Assembly (NCBI GenBank): GCA_030446765.1
Contig: JAUJMR010000014.1
Location: forward strand, 1 to 64,000
DNA length: 64,000 bases
Origin: Chloroflexia bacterium
GTDB taxonomy: Bacteria; Chloroflexota; Chloroflexia; Thermobaculales; Thermobaculaceae
Direction: 5' to 3'
The position numbers were made by a program, and so were the translations under genes. Positions within the stretch are counted from its first letter, which is position 1. Every line of letters starts with the position of its first letter. Under the pieces are notes generated by a model. It made no database searches and was not told the origin of the DNA. It saw only the letters and a list, made by a program, of their open reading frames with translations. Of the stretch, positions 33,001-42,675 are shown piece after piece.

Positions 33001-35061
33001 TCATACCACGAAACCACTGTCGTGGGACACCAGCGGGAGCGAGCGCAGTCGCACCCCCGTGGCGTCGAAGATCGCGTTCCCCACCGATGGCGCTATCCCG
33101 ACTATCGGTGTCTCCCCGGCGCCCGCCGAGGGTAGGTCTCGACGGTCCAACAGGACGACTTCGATCTTGGGCACATCCGCGAATCGTGGCACCCGGTACC
33201 GGGAGAAACGATCGCTCAGGATCATGCCGTTCTCGAAACGGATCTCCTCAAACAGTGCACCACCGAGCCCCTGAATTATCGCCCCCTCGTTCTGAAGCAG
33301 CACCGCATCAGGGTTGATTATAGTTCCGCACTCGAACGCCTGCACGACCCGCACCACTGTGATCCGGCTGCTTGCCTGATCGACCGCCACCTCCGCGCAC
33401 GTTGCTACAAAGCTGTTCTTCTCCGTGCCGCACGAGATACCAACGCCACGACCATCAGTTGCAGGTCGCATACCCCAGCCGAAGCGCGACGCGGCCGCCT
33501 CCAGCACCGCCCGCAGTCTGCTCTCACGTATGTTCCGGAGACGCAGGGCGAGAGGGTCTAGCCCCAGCGCATGCGCAAGCTCGTCCATGTGCGTCTCGCG
33601 TGCGAAGTGGTTTACCGTGGCGGCCAGGGCACGGTACGATCCCTCGCGAAGCGGTGATTTTGTCGGGTGAAAGGCAACCCGCTGGTTCGGGACCGTATAC
33701 GGTGTCCTGATGCCTGCCCCGCCGGCGTTGTAGTTGTGGTACTCCCACGCGGTGAGCGAGCCATCGGAACGCACCCCGCTCGCCACATCGATAACTCCTG
33801 CCGGGCGAACGTACGCCTGCGTGAACTCCTCCTCCCGGGTCCACACGACCTTCACCGGCCTGCGCACAGCCCTGGCCAGTCGCGCCGCCTCAACCGCGGC
33901 GTCCCTGGTGTGCTTGCCGCCATATGCCGCTCCGGTGTCCGGCACGATGACCCGTATTCGCTCCTCGGGGACATCGAACGCAATTGCCAATTCACCACGA
34001 ACCCCAAACGGACGTTGGGTGCCGGTCCAGACCGTTAGCCTCTCACCGCTCCAGTCCGCGACCGCAGCCCGCGCCTCGGGCGGTGCGTGCGCGATGTAGG
34101 CGGCGGTATACGTCGCATCGAGGGTCAAATCGGCCGCCGCCCGGCCCACGGCCAAGGAGCCTGTATCCTCAACCGGCGGTTCGAGGACACCGTCGGGCGG
34201 TTCGGCGAGATGCGTCCGAAGGTATGAGTGCAAGTCTTCGCTTGAAGGCTCCTCATTCCGGTGCCACTCCGCGCGCAGCGCTGAGATAGCGCTAGCGGCG
34301 GTCGAGGCATCCGGCGCTACGACCCCAATGAAATCGCCCTCCCAGACGACCAGAACATCCGGCATCGCCTCGGCCGCGGTCGTATCCACAGACCGCAAGG
34401 TCGCGCCAAACGCGGGCGGACGGAGGACTCTTCCGGCCAGCATACCCGGCACGGTCAGGTCGGTGACGTATTGGTGCTCGCCGGTGACCAGCGCACGGCC
34501 GCCGACTCGGAGCGTGTTGGCAGTGGTACGCCGATCGGGCGGCATGACGGGAGCAGCTTCGTTGAAGTGCTCCTCGATCTTCTGGCCCTGGGTCAATGCA
34601 CCGTATCCCGCGGATCGCCCGCTTGCAGGGTGCAGGATTGACCCACCGGCGGCGCTCAGTTCCTCGCGCAGCACTTGCAACTGTCTCGCCGCCAGATTCA
34701 GGAGAAGTTCACGGGCTGACGCGGCCACCGTGCGCAGATGTGGCGTCATGATCGGGGACGTGCGACTGCCGAATGTGCCTGGATCAAACGGGGTGAGATC
34801 GGTGTCTCCCATCACCAGCTTGACCCGATCAATAGAGACACATAACTCCTCGGCGACGACCTGCGCCAACGAGGTGCGTATGTTCTGCCCTACGTCCACC
34901 TTGCCCGTGTACACCGTAATCAATCCGCCAGCGTCGATGTGTAGCCAGTCGCCGATCTGCGGCGCGTCGGATTCCGGCGATAGCGGCCGTTGGCCACCGC
35001 CCGATTGCCCGGCGCCCGGCTCAGGGCCCGGTCGTGTCCTTGTATCCCGCTCCTCGCTCAC
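33001..35061 (-). CDS. Molybdopterin-binding subunit of a xanthine dehydrogenase-family hydroxylase
   Basis: 686 residues. Motifs of molybdenum hydroxylase large subunits are present: IDAGGLITVYTGKVDVGQNI near the N-terminus, PFDPGTFGSRTSP, YGGKHTRDAAVEAARLA, and AFECGTIINPDAVLLQNEGA. The catalytic Glu is in the C-terminal GAGETPIVG. The GKVDVGQ start and order resemble isoquinoline 1-oxidoreductase or nicotinate-dehydrogenase type enzymes. It overlaps the Fe-S subunit by 4 bases (ATGA), so both are coupled. No FAD subunit or maturation factor is adjacent. Substrate unknown. Confidence 0.9.
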   Translation of the reverse strand: MSEERDTRTRPGPEPGAGQSGGGQRPLSPESDAPQIGDWLHIDAGGLITVYTGKVDVGQNIRTSLAQVVAEELCVSIDRVKLVMGDTDLTPFDPGTFGSRTSPIMTPHLRTVAASARELLLNLAARQLQVLREELSAAGGSILHPASGRSAGYGALTQGQKIEEHFNEAAPVMPPDRRTTANTLRVGGRALVTGEHQYVTDLTVPGMLAGRVLRPPAFGATLRSVDTTAAEAMPDVLVVWEGDFIGVVAPDASTAASAISALRAEWHRNEEPSSEDLHSYLRTHLAEPPDGVLEPPVEDTGSLAVGRAAADLTLDATYTAAYIAHAPPEARAAVADWSGERLTVWTGTQRPFGVRGELAIAFDVPEERIRVIVPDTGAAYGGKHTRDAAVEAARLARAVRRPVKVVWTREEEFTQAYVRPAGVIDVASGVRSDGSLTAWEYHNYNAGGAGIRTPYTVPNQRVAFHPTKSPLREGSYRALAATVNHFARETHMDELAHALGLDPLALRLRNIRESRLRAVLEAAASRFGWGMRPATDGRGVGISCGTEKNSFVATCAEVAVDQASSRITVVRVVQAFECGTIINPDAVLLQNEGAIIQGLGGALFEEIRFENGMILSDRFSRYRVPRFADVPKIEVVLLDRRDLPSAGAGETPIVGIAPSVGNAIFDATGVRLRSLPLVSHDSGFVV

Positions 35062-35552
35062 CGGCGGGCCTCAAACGCGGCGCTCGCATCGAGGTGTCGC
35101 GACGCCTGCTGGATCGCTCGCACTATCCGCGGATAGCACCCACAGCGGCAGACGTTCCCTTGCATGTGCGCGATAATCTCCGGCTCCGTCGGCATGGGAT
35201 TGCGCTGCAGTAGGGCCCACGCGGCCATGAGCATGCCCGCCGTGCAGTAGCCGCATTGCAACGCACCGCATTCCAGGAACGCCTGCTGGAGGGGATGCAG
35301 CTCACCGTGCTCCTCCAGCCCTTCAACGGTCCGTATCCGCTTACCGATTACTGTGCCGACCGGCGTCATGCAGGCCCGGCATACCTCGTTATCGACAAGC
35401 ACGGTACAGGTGCCACACTCGCCCTCGCCGCAGCCGATCTTGGCACCAGTCAATCCCAGATCGTCCCGCAACACGAGCAGCAGGGACTTTTCCGCCTCCG
35501 CATTGACGCGGTGAGCCGATCCGTTGACACACAATTCCATAACGCTCGACAC
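35058..35552 (-). CDS. (2Fe-2S) subunit of the molybdenum hydroxylase
   Basis: The GTG at 35552 has GGGGGGAG 5 bases upstream and gives about 164 residues, the family norm; the longer ORF-track form adds 59 residues with no similarity. It starts VSSVMELCVNGSAHRV. The plant-type cluster ligands are CGEGECGTC and EVCRAC, and the alpha-helical cluster ligands are CGYCTAGM and CRCGCYPRI. It shuttles electrons from the molybdenum site. Because no FAD subunit is coded beside it, the next acceptor may be a cytochrome or quinone pathway, which I cannot identify. Confidence 0.92.
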   Translation of the reverse strand: MSSVMELCVNGSAHRVNAEAEKSLLLVLRDDLGLTGAKIGCGEGECGTCTVLVDNEVCRACMTPVGTVIGKRIRTVEGLEEHGELHPLQQAFLECGALQCGYCTAGMLMAAWALLQRNPMPTEPEIIAHMQGNVCRCGCYPRIVRAIQQASRHLDASAAFEARR

Positions 35553-35805
35553 GCGGCTCCCCCCGCCGGCGGGACCTGCCATTCCGAACCATGAGGCCCA
35601 GAGCTCGGCAAACTGGGCAAGAGTACCCATAGGACGAACGATAACCTTGAGCACACCGCTTGCCAAGATGGGCACCATCCCATGATAGGACTCCGGACCG
35701 CCGGATGCTCCCAACGCAGGCAAGTGCACGATAAAATACGATCAAAAGCGCAGATGTCGGCACAAATGAATCATTCCGTGGTGGCGTGAGGAAGGAAGAT
35801 CCAGG

Positions 35806-36915
35806 GTGCAACGCTACGTGTACAAGCGGCTTATCAGCCCCACCATGGACAGGCTCGACTCGGAGACATGGCACGATCGCGCGCGGCGGGCCCTGCACCG
35901 CGCCGAGACCAGCGGTCCGGCGCTTGCAGTGGTCGAACGCTGCGCGAGCCTCGGCGGCACGGTGCGGGACGATCGGCTGACGGTCACGCTTTCCGGTATC
36001 GAGTTGGAGAACCCGGTGATGGTGGGCGCTGGCTGGGACAAAGCGGGCACGGCCGTGCGCGGTCTCTATTCCCTAGGTTTCTCGGGTGTGGAGGTCGGCT
36101 CCGTGCTGGAACATCCTCAGCCGGGCAACTCGCGACCGAGGCAGTTCATGCTCGCACCCGGTGTGGCGCTATACAGACTCGGTTTCAACAGTCCCGGCAT
36201 GGTGCAAGTCGCGCGCAACCTCAAAGCGTACGCGGGCAGTAGTATCCCGATTGGGATCAGCCTTGGCAAGAACCGCGACGTGGGACCCCGAGACGCGCCC
36301 GACGCGCACGCAGCCGTCGCGCGGCTACTGTACCAGCACGCCGCATACTTCGCGGTAAACGTCTCCTCACCGAACACCCCTGGCCTCCGGCAGTTGCAGG
36401 ACCGCGGCCCATTGACGGATATCGTGCAAGCGGTGAGTGCCAAGGTGCGGGAGATGGGCGGTCGCACTCCGATCTTCGTGAAGATTGCACCGGACCTCTC
36501 GCTCGGAGCAGTCGACGATGTACTGCAGGTCGCGCTCGACAACGGCGTGGCCGGAATCATCGCGACGAATACCACCAACAACCCGGAACTAAAGGGACGC
36601 TACGGGGAGTACTGGCGAAAACAGGCTGGCGGACTAAGCGGGGATGACGCCGAGTATCGACGGATGTCCACCGCGATGGTGGCGCACATACACCGCGAGG
36701 CAGGCGGGCGCCTTGAGATCATCGGGGTGGGCGGCGTGAAGGATGCAGAAACCGCGCTGGAGAAGCTACTCGCGGGTGCAAGGGCCGTGCAAGTCGTGAC
36801 TGCTATTCGCGGGGAAGGACCAGGCGTCGCCGTGCACATCAATCGGGGCATTCTGCGTTGGATGGAAAAGGAGGGCGTTGGGACTCTGCGAGAGGTTGTG
36901 GGCGCTGCGGAGTAG
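35806..36915 (+). CDS. pyrD: Dihydroorotate dehydrogenase (quinone), class 2
   Basis: 369 residues. The N-terminal helix extension (RYVYKRLISPTMDRLDSETW) that inserts into the membrane is the mark of class 2. FMN-site motifs are LENPVMVGAGWDKAG, GVEVGSVLEHPQPGN, NVSSPNTPGL (catalytic Ser region) and IGVGGVKDAETALEKLLAGA. It oxidises dihydroorotate with quinone in pyrimidine synthesis. The start is GTG after GAGGAAGGAAG. It is divergent from the Fe-S subunit gene and stands alone, without other pyr genes. Confidence 0.94.
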   Translation: MQRYVYKRLISPTMDRLDSETWHDRARRALHRAETSGPALAVVERCASLGGTVRDDRLTVTLSGIELENPVMVGAGWDKAGTAVRGLYSLGFSGVEVGSVLEHPQPGNSRPRQFMLAPGVALYRLGFNSPGMVQVARNLKAYAGSSIPIGISLGKNRDVGPRDAPDAHAAVARLLYQHAAYFAVNVSSPNTPGLRQLQDRGPLTDIVQAVSAKVREMGGRTPIFVKIAPDLSLGAVDDVLQVALDNGVAGIIATNTTNNPELKGRYGEYWRKQAGGLSGDDAEYRRMSTAMVAHIHREAGGRLEIIGVGGVKDAETALEKLLAGARAVQVVTAIRGEGPGVAVHINRGILRWMEKEGVGTLREVVGAAE

Positions 36916-37125
36916 TCCGGCGTCACCCTACCATGTACGCTGTTTTTGGCCGGCGGCCGGTACCTTCCCCCACTCGTAGTATCCAATGCGCAAGCATGAC
37001 CGGTTGAACAACTGGAGCAGGCAAAAGAGAAAGAGCCGATCAACCGCAGGAGCCTGACGGGGTCGGTCGCGGTCGGTTAGACTCAGGTCGCAACGACACG
37101 CAACCGAGCGAGAAGGAGGCTGGCG

Positions 37126-38380
37126 ATGGAAGCACAGGGCGAATCGAGATATCCGCAGACGGTGCTAGTGCCGCTGGACGGCTCGATACTCGCCGAGCTG
37201 GCGCTCAACTTCGCGGAGTCGCTGGCGCGAGCGAGCGAGGCGCGGCTGATCCTGCTTCGTGCGGTCGTGCCATACACCTTCGGAGGGACGGACGAGGCTG
37301 AGGCACGCGCGAAGGCCATCGACGAGGCTGAGCGTTATCTGGCACGCCTCGTGGATCGCCTGGCTCAACGCGGGGATCGAAGCGGAGGCAACGGTCCCTT
37401 ACGGAGACGCCGCGCCGTCGATCGTCCAGCCCGGCTGCGCGCGGTCGATCTGGTCGCGATGTCGACGCACGGCCGCGGGGGCCTTGGACGCTGGGTGTAC
37501 GGTAGCGTCGCCGAGCAGGTGCAGCTGGCAACGGCGCCGACCGCGGTCCTGCGTGCGTGCCTGGCAGGCGCTCGAGTCGGGCAGCCACCAAGCGATCGCG
37601 CGTTCTTGTACCACTCGACGGCGGTCGATCTGGTCGCGATGTCGACGCACGGCCGCGGGGGCCTCGGGCGCTGGGTGTACGGCAGCGTCGCCGAGCAGGT
37701 GCTGGCCACGGCGCCGACCGCGGTCCTGCTCGTGCGTGCCTGGCAGGCGCTCGAGTCGGTAACCCCGGCCACCGAGCGACGTTCGCGGAGAAGGCGCGCC
37801 GAAACGCCGAGCTTGTACCGCTCGACGGATCGGCGTTGGAGGAGGCGTTGCCGGTCGCCGAACAGCTGGTCCTTGACGCAGGAACTCGATGCTGTTGCGT
37901 CGTATCTCGCCGAAGAGTTGGAGACGAGTGAGTCCGCCGCGAGACAATACCTGCAGGAGCGTGGCGGACAGGCTGGTAGCGTAGTGGTCGTTCGCCGAAG
38001 ATGTACGGGTTGGTACACCGGCGTCAGTGATCGCCGACACTCCCGATGGATACCTGGAGGGGTGCCGGCGTCGCTCTCCCGATGGCGACGCACGTTCGGG
38101 CACCGAGCGCCTGATGATGGGAAGCGTCGCAAACGTCGTAGTCCGCCGCGGCGACGTCGCATTCTTGGTGATGGCGTCCCGCGGCGATGGAAGGGACGAG
38201 CGCCTGATGAACCGATTCCGTATCACGTCGCGTCCTACGCGGCGGCGTTTATCTGCCGGTGGGCCGCGGCGATGGATGACCTGACGGGCAATAGCGAACT
38301 CCCCGATGTGATTCGTTGTGGTCCGCAACCAGCGCACTACGCGCTGGCGCAGCAACGAGTGCCCCCTGCCGAATGACCTA
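37126..38380 (+). pseudogene. Frameshifted tandem universal stress protein
   Basis: The ATG follows AAGGAGG. The first domain begins intact (TVLVPLDGSILAELALNFAE), loses frame near 37365 (GIEAEATVPYGDAAPSIVQ is in another frame), and returns as VDLVAMSTHGRGGLGRWVYG. That last section occurs twice because of an internal 140-base duplication. A second domain starts in yet another frame (LVPLDGSALEEALPVAEQLV near 37815), and its end (TERLMMGSVANVVVRRGDV, near 38100) is in a third frame. The ancestral gene had two Usp ATP-binding folds. The long open frame of 416 residues is accidental after residue 90. Not functional as read. Confidence 0.75.
37441..37759 (+). repeat. Direct repeat inside the Usp gene (two about 140-base copies)
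   Basis: Copies at 37441-37580 and 37621-37759 start with the same 44 bases (GCGGTCGATCTGGTCGCGAT...) and differ by a few substitutions and small indels (for example an extra CAG in copy 1). They encode the C-terminal Usp ATP-binding region, so part of the gene was tandemly duplicated. Confidence 0.85.
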
Positions 38381-39520
38381 GTCGGAGAATGCGTCGACCC
38401 CGATGTCGCCCGTGTTTCCGCCCACGGAATCTCGCGAACAGCAACGAGTGCCCCCCTGCCGAATGGTAGTGCGGCTGGATCGGTCTGCGGCATCGCGAGC
38501 CGGCCCGTATCCCTCCCCCAGGTCCTCCGTATAGCTTCGATTCTCGCGCGAAGTCGAGGATGTGCCTGCTGGGCCAGCCGGCCAGGTGCTCCAGGCATCT
38601 GCCCGTATACGGCACATTCTCGCGTGGTGTTGTCCGGTCCATCGGGAAATCCGCGACTGTATGGGAAGTGGGCGTTGCTGGGTTCCGCAGGTCCATCCAG
38701 CAACGCCACGGCACGGCACATGCGGCCGCGTGGTGTTGATCCGCGCCATCATAATCCGCCCTCCTCATTGAAGGTCTTGAGACATTCTGTTGCGGGTGGT
38801 GGTGCTACGCAGGAGTGGTTCATCTCTTGCCATCCAGCCGACGCCAGCAATTGCGTCGCGGACAGGCATCCCACCCGTTCGGTAACGATGTACGGGTTGG
38901 TACACCGGCGTCAGGTCACTGCCGACTCGGCACCGATGTCTGCATTCTTGGTGATGGCGCTGTGATGATGGGCAGCGTCGCAAACGTCGCAGTCCCGCCG
39001 CGGCGAAGTTCCCCGCTGTAGGCCCAGCAGCGATGTCATCGCGCAACCGGCATACCTACGCGCGCCGTAACGCCAGTCTTCATGACCTGTCGGAGAATCG
39101 AAACCCCGATGTGCCGTTGGGTCCGCAACCAGAGAACGGCGAATGGTGTGGGGCCTCAAGGTCGGTGTGCTCGGCAACCACCGTATTTCCCCGGTCCTCG
39201 GAAATCCGCTTCCATAATCGCCTGGGCATCGCGGGCCGGCCAACAAGCCAGGGCATCTCCGAAGCTCGATTCTCGCGCGAAGTGTATGTCCCGCTGGGTC
39301 AGCCGCTGAAGGTGCCACGGCGTCATGATTGTGTTGATCCGCTCCATCGGGTTCCGACGCCATCGGATGGGCGTGCCCTCCACGGCCACAGGTTGTCATC
39401 GAGGCTGGCTTCATCCGCCGATGCGAACCGGCATACCACCCGCCGTAATCCTCCGGATGATCGGCGTGCTCGAACACCGGCCGGGGTGCTCGGTAATCGG
39501 ATAAAACAAGAGGAGAAACT
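38381..39520. other. Scrambled non-coding stretch containing repeated fragments of neighbouring genes
   Basis: No intact gene. Several pieces recur. A 26-base string (ATGTACGGGTTGGTACACCG and onward) is at 38001 and 38888. A Usp C-terminal piece (GGCAGCGTCGCAAACGTCG type) is at 38111 and again at 38962. AGCAACGAGTGCCCCCTGCC is at about 38351 and 38440, with one more C in the second copy. CGATTCTCGCGCGAAGT is near 38547 and near 39267. This looks like old tandem duplications now decaying. The source gene of the last set is not recognised. Confidence 0.65.
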
Positions 39521-39523
39521 GAG

Positions 39524-40002
39524 ATGTATGGTCCCAACTGGCACCACCGGATGAGCGGACTGTATCGCTGGTTCGCCGATATCGAACCAATCTCTACACC
39601 CTCCGGTTCCCGCCGTCGCTAAAGACGGCCACGGATTGGATCGAGGACCATGAGCAAGGCACCTGTGGATGATCACGGTCGACGGCGGACCATCGCCATG
39701 ACACCATCAACTGGCACCATCGCGGGACAGAATTATCGGGGAGAAAGGGGAGTGGGGCAAGGGCTACGGCACAGAGGACAGTCCGGCTGATCACCCGCTT
39801 CGCTTTTGAGGAGCTCAACCTCGAGAAGCTCATAGGCGAGGCCATCGTTGACAACGTCGGAAGCGTGCGGGTGATGGAAAAAGCAGGATACCGACAGTGG
39901 GGGCTGGCGCGCAGGCACTTCTATCAGGACGGCCACTGGAGCGATATGTGGTTCGGCGAGGCGCTGCGCGATGAGTGGGTCCCGCACGCAGCTACGCCCT
40001 GA
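39524..40002 (+). pseudogene. Frameshifted GNAT acetyltransferase
   Basis: A good site (AAGAGGAG) precedes ATGTATGGTCC. The frame stops after about 32 residues (YRWFADIEPIS...). Other frames carry TLRFPPSLKTATDWIEDHE, then IIGEKGEWGKGYGTED (the acetyl-CoA pyrophosphate loop) and VRLITRFAFEELNLEKL, then MEKAGYRQWGLARRHFYQDG to the end. At least three frameshifts are needed to join them. The order fits RimJ/RimL-type GNAT proteins. The last section (about 39775-40002) is open for 75 residues but has no start of its own. Confidence 0.7.
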
Positions 40003-40031
40003 GTCACCGCTACCGTTACGGGTCAATGGCC

Positions 40032-40310
40032 CTATGCGGTCCAACAGAGATAGAGGTCGCCGACCGTGAGCAGGCCAATCGTAAATGCGATCATGAGCAC
40101 GGGCACCAGCAGGACCAGTTGCGGGTTCCGGCGAAGTAACCGGCTCGCGAAGAGCAGCAAAAGCAGCCAGACCGCGAGCAGCAGGCCAACGCCCCACAGC
40201 GGGGCGACAAGCCCCATGAACAGGAGCGGCGGCACCAGCAGCACGTGCAGCACGATACCCAGATACGCGGCTACGCGCGCGGGGAGAGATGCCCTCCGCT
40301 TTGTCCTCAT
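40032..40310 (-). CDS. Small membrane protein
   Basis: The ATG at 40310 (MRTKRRASLPARV) has GGAGG 8 bases before it and gives 92 residues, 6 fewer than the ORF-track form. Three hydrophobic segments follow: YLGIVLHVLLVPPLLFMGLV, WGVGLLLAVWLLLLLFA and LVLLVPVLMIAFTIGLLTVG. The N-terminus is strongly basic, so it should face the cytoplasm. No family is recognised. It is convergent with the broken GNAT gene. Confidence 0.65.
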   Translation of the reverse strand: MRTKRRASLPARVAAYLGIVLHVLLVPPLLFMGLVAPLWGVGLLLAVWLLLLLFASRLLRRNPQLVLLVPVLMIAFTIGLLTVGDLYLCWTA

Positions 40311-40530
40311 ACGTCGATCCTCCATCACGAATCCTGCACACTGTCGCCGCTCTATAGGCAGAACGTTGCGTCGCAGGTGCCGTGGGGCAGGTCATTCGGG
40401 TCTACCATCACCGCGTGCATCCCCCGGTGACCAGGACGGACGAACGGCGTATAATAGCGCCCACGTGCGCTGGCATACGCCGCCGGCGCGAGGCTTAGCA
40501 CCCCGGTATCAGGGCGTAAGGAGAACAACC

Positions 40531-42092
40531 GTGGCAGTCCAAGAGCGCAGTAAAGCCAGGGACGGTATCGGAAACCGGCTGGAAAGCCATATCCTCACAC
40601 ATTACAAGCCCGTCTGGACTATCATTCAGCTCATCCCACCGGTGCGAAAGCGGGTCAACAAGATCCTGATCAACCGGCTGATTTACAAGATCCCGGCGCG
40701 GCCCTACACCATGAGCACCATGGCGGACTACACCTCCTGGGATTCACTCACCGATCGCACCTTCACCGGGCGGCACCTGCCCCCGACCACCCGACAACCA
40801 GACACGTTGCCGAGTGTGGACGCCGTGGTGCAACTGTTCGAACGCGTGCCAGGGCAAACCATCTTGTCGTCCAAGTCGACCATGCTCTTCCCTCACTTCG
40901 CCCAATGGTTCACGGACGGCTTTCTCCGGACGGATCGCGAGAACTATCTCAAGAACACATCGAACCACGAGATTGACCTCTGCCAGGTGTATGGTCTCAC
41001 GCGAGCGCATACCGAGCTGCTGCGCAGTCATCAGCATGGCTTGCTGAAAAGCCAGACCATCAACGGCGAGGAATACCCCTGCTACTATTTCAACCCCGAT
41101 GGGACTGCCAAGGCCGAGTTCAATGGGCTCCCGATCGTCGTACCGCCCGATATCACGCCCGAGCGCAAGCGACCCTCTTCGCGATGGGCGTGGAACGAGC
41201 GAACGTCCAGGTCGGCTATGCCATGATGAACACGTTGTTCCTCCGGGAACACAACCGCATCTGCCGGATACTTGCCCGTGAGCATCCCGACTGGGACGAT
41301 GAGCGCCTCTTCCAGACCGCGCGCAACATCGAGATCGTGCTCCTCATCAAGATCGTCGTCGAGGAGTACATCAACCACATCGCCCCGTATCACTTCAAGT
41401 TCAGGTTCGACGGGTCTGAGTTCGGCAACGAACGATGGTATCGGCAGAACTGGATGACCGTCGAGTTCAGCCTAGTCTATCGATGGCACGGCCTGGTGCC
41501 CGACTCTGTTCAGCTCGGGGGCAAGGATATCCCGACAGAGCAGACCATGTTCAACAACGCCCTCGTGACCGACAGGGGATTGGGCGGCCTGTTCGAGGAT
41601 GCCTCCACACAACCAACCGGCGAGGTCGGCCTGTTCAACACCCCCCAGTTCCTGCTTGATGCGGAACGCGCGAGCATCAATCTGAGCCGGCTCGCTCGCT
41701 TGAGATCGTACAATGACTATCGGAAGCTGTGCGCTTATCCCCCGGTGACCGCTTTCGATCAGATCACCAGCAACCCTGAGTTGCAGCGCGCGCTCGAACG
41801 TCTGTACGGCCACGTCGACAACATCGAGTTCTATGTCGGCTTGATGGCGGAAGATGGCCGGCCAAACTCCGCGGTCGCACCGCTCATCGGCCGCCTGGTC
41901 GGCATCGACGCCTTCTCCCAAGCCCTCACAAACCCGCTACTGTCTGACCCGGTGTTCAACGAGCATACGTTCTCGTCCACGGGTATGAAGATCATCAAGC
42001 AGACCAGGTGTTTGTCCGATGTGCTGCATCGGAATCTCCCGGATTCCAAGAGACGATACCGCGTGACGATGACCCAGTCCGGCGCTGCCTAG
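40531..42092 (+). pseudogene. Animal-type haem peroxidase/dioxygenase-like gene with one frameshift
   Basis: The GTG at 40531 follows TAAGGAGAACAACC. The first 215 residues include NYLKNTSNHEIDLCQVYGLT, typical of this superfamily. A one-base loss near 41170 (AAGCGACC, where AAGGCGACC would keep frame) shifts reading. The rest continues as LFAMGVERANVQVGYAMMNT, LFLREHNRICRILAREHPDW, IKIVVEEYINHIAPYHFKF (proximal His region) and SLVYRWHGLVPDSV. Together about 520 residues make a complete domain related to prostaglandin synthases and pathogen-inducible fatty-acid oxygenases. The single lesion may be a consensus error, so the gene could be functional. Confidence 0.8.
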
Positions 42093-42177
42093 CACGGTAC
42101 GCCCGACCGCCTTACCGTGGTGCGCCGTACTTGGTGGGCTGCCGATCGCGATCAAACAGCATGAGGGGACTATACGG

Positions 42178-42585
42178 ATGCGAACACAGGTTAGCACCAG
42201 CAGCCGCTTGATGATGGTGCGTCTCAACCCGGGGGACGATGTACTGGAGTCCATGCGGGTCGCCGTCCGCGAGAACGACATCCGCAACGGCATCATCCTG
42301 AGTGGCGTCGGATCGCTGAATCGGTATCGCGTGCACGTGGTAAACAAGCCGGTGCTGCCAACCGAGGATGTTTTCTTTGAGGGAGAGGGGCCGTTCGATA
42401 TCCTTACGCTTACCGGCGCGATTCTCGAGGGTCGCGTCCACGCGCATATCACCTTCTCGAACACCGAGCACGCGCTGGGAGGACACCTGGAGGAGGGCTG
42501 CACGGTTCTAACCTTTGCCGTGATCGTGATTGCCGATACGCCGGATGTCGAGATCGCGGGCTGGGATCGGGTCGGCAGTCTCTGA
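42178..42585 (+). CDS. PPC domain (DUF296) protein
   Basis: 135 residues. The fold signatures are RLNPGDDVLESMRVAVRENDI, NGIILSGVGSL and GRVHAHITFSNTEHALGGHL, whose histidines form the presumed metal site. In plants the PPC domain accompanies AT-hook DNA-binding proteins; bacterial members are trimeric and of unknown role. It is co-directional with the peroxidase and the GH127 gene, about 90 bases from each. Confidence 0.87.
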   Translation: MRTQVSTSSRLMMVRLNPGDDVLESMRVAVRENDIRNGIILSGVGSLNRYRVHVVNKPVLPTEDVFFEGEGPFDILTLTGAILEGRVHAHITFSNTEHALGGHLEEGCTVLTFAVIVIADTPDVEIAGWDRVGSL

Positions 42586-42675
42586 CCGTGCCGTTACAGA
42601 GAGTACCCCCGCGGGGAATCATGCATCGTACCGGTTGCCTGGCAGAAGTTGAGCAACGGAAGGAGACTTAAGGGA

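Noticed and set aside
37126-38376. A single 416-residue universal stress protein as given by the ORF track
   Set aside because: After residue 90 the frame leaves Usp similarity; conserved pieces lie in three frames, so the long ORF is accidental.
37399-38721. Minus-strand 440-residue ORF
   Set aside because: It shadows the duplicated Usp segment, is dominated by Arg/Pro/Ala and lacks any family motif or ribosome site.
38381-39520. Possible CRISPR or regular repeat array
   Set aside because: Repeats differ in length and spacing and are fragments of coding sequence; no constant repeat-spacer pattern.
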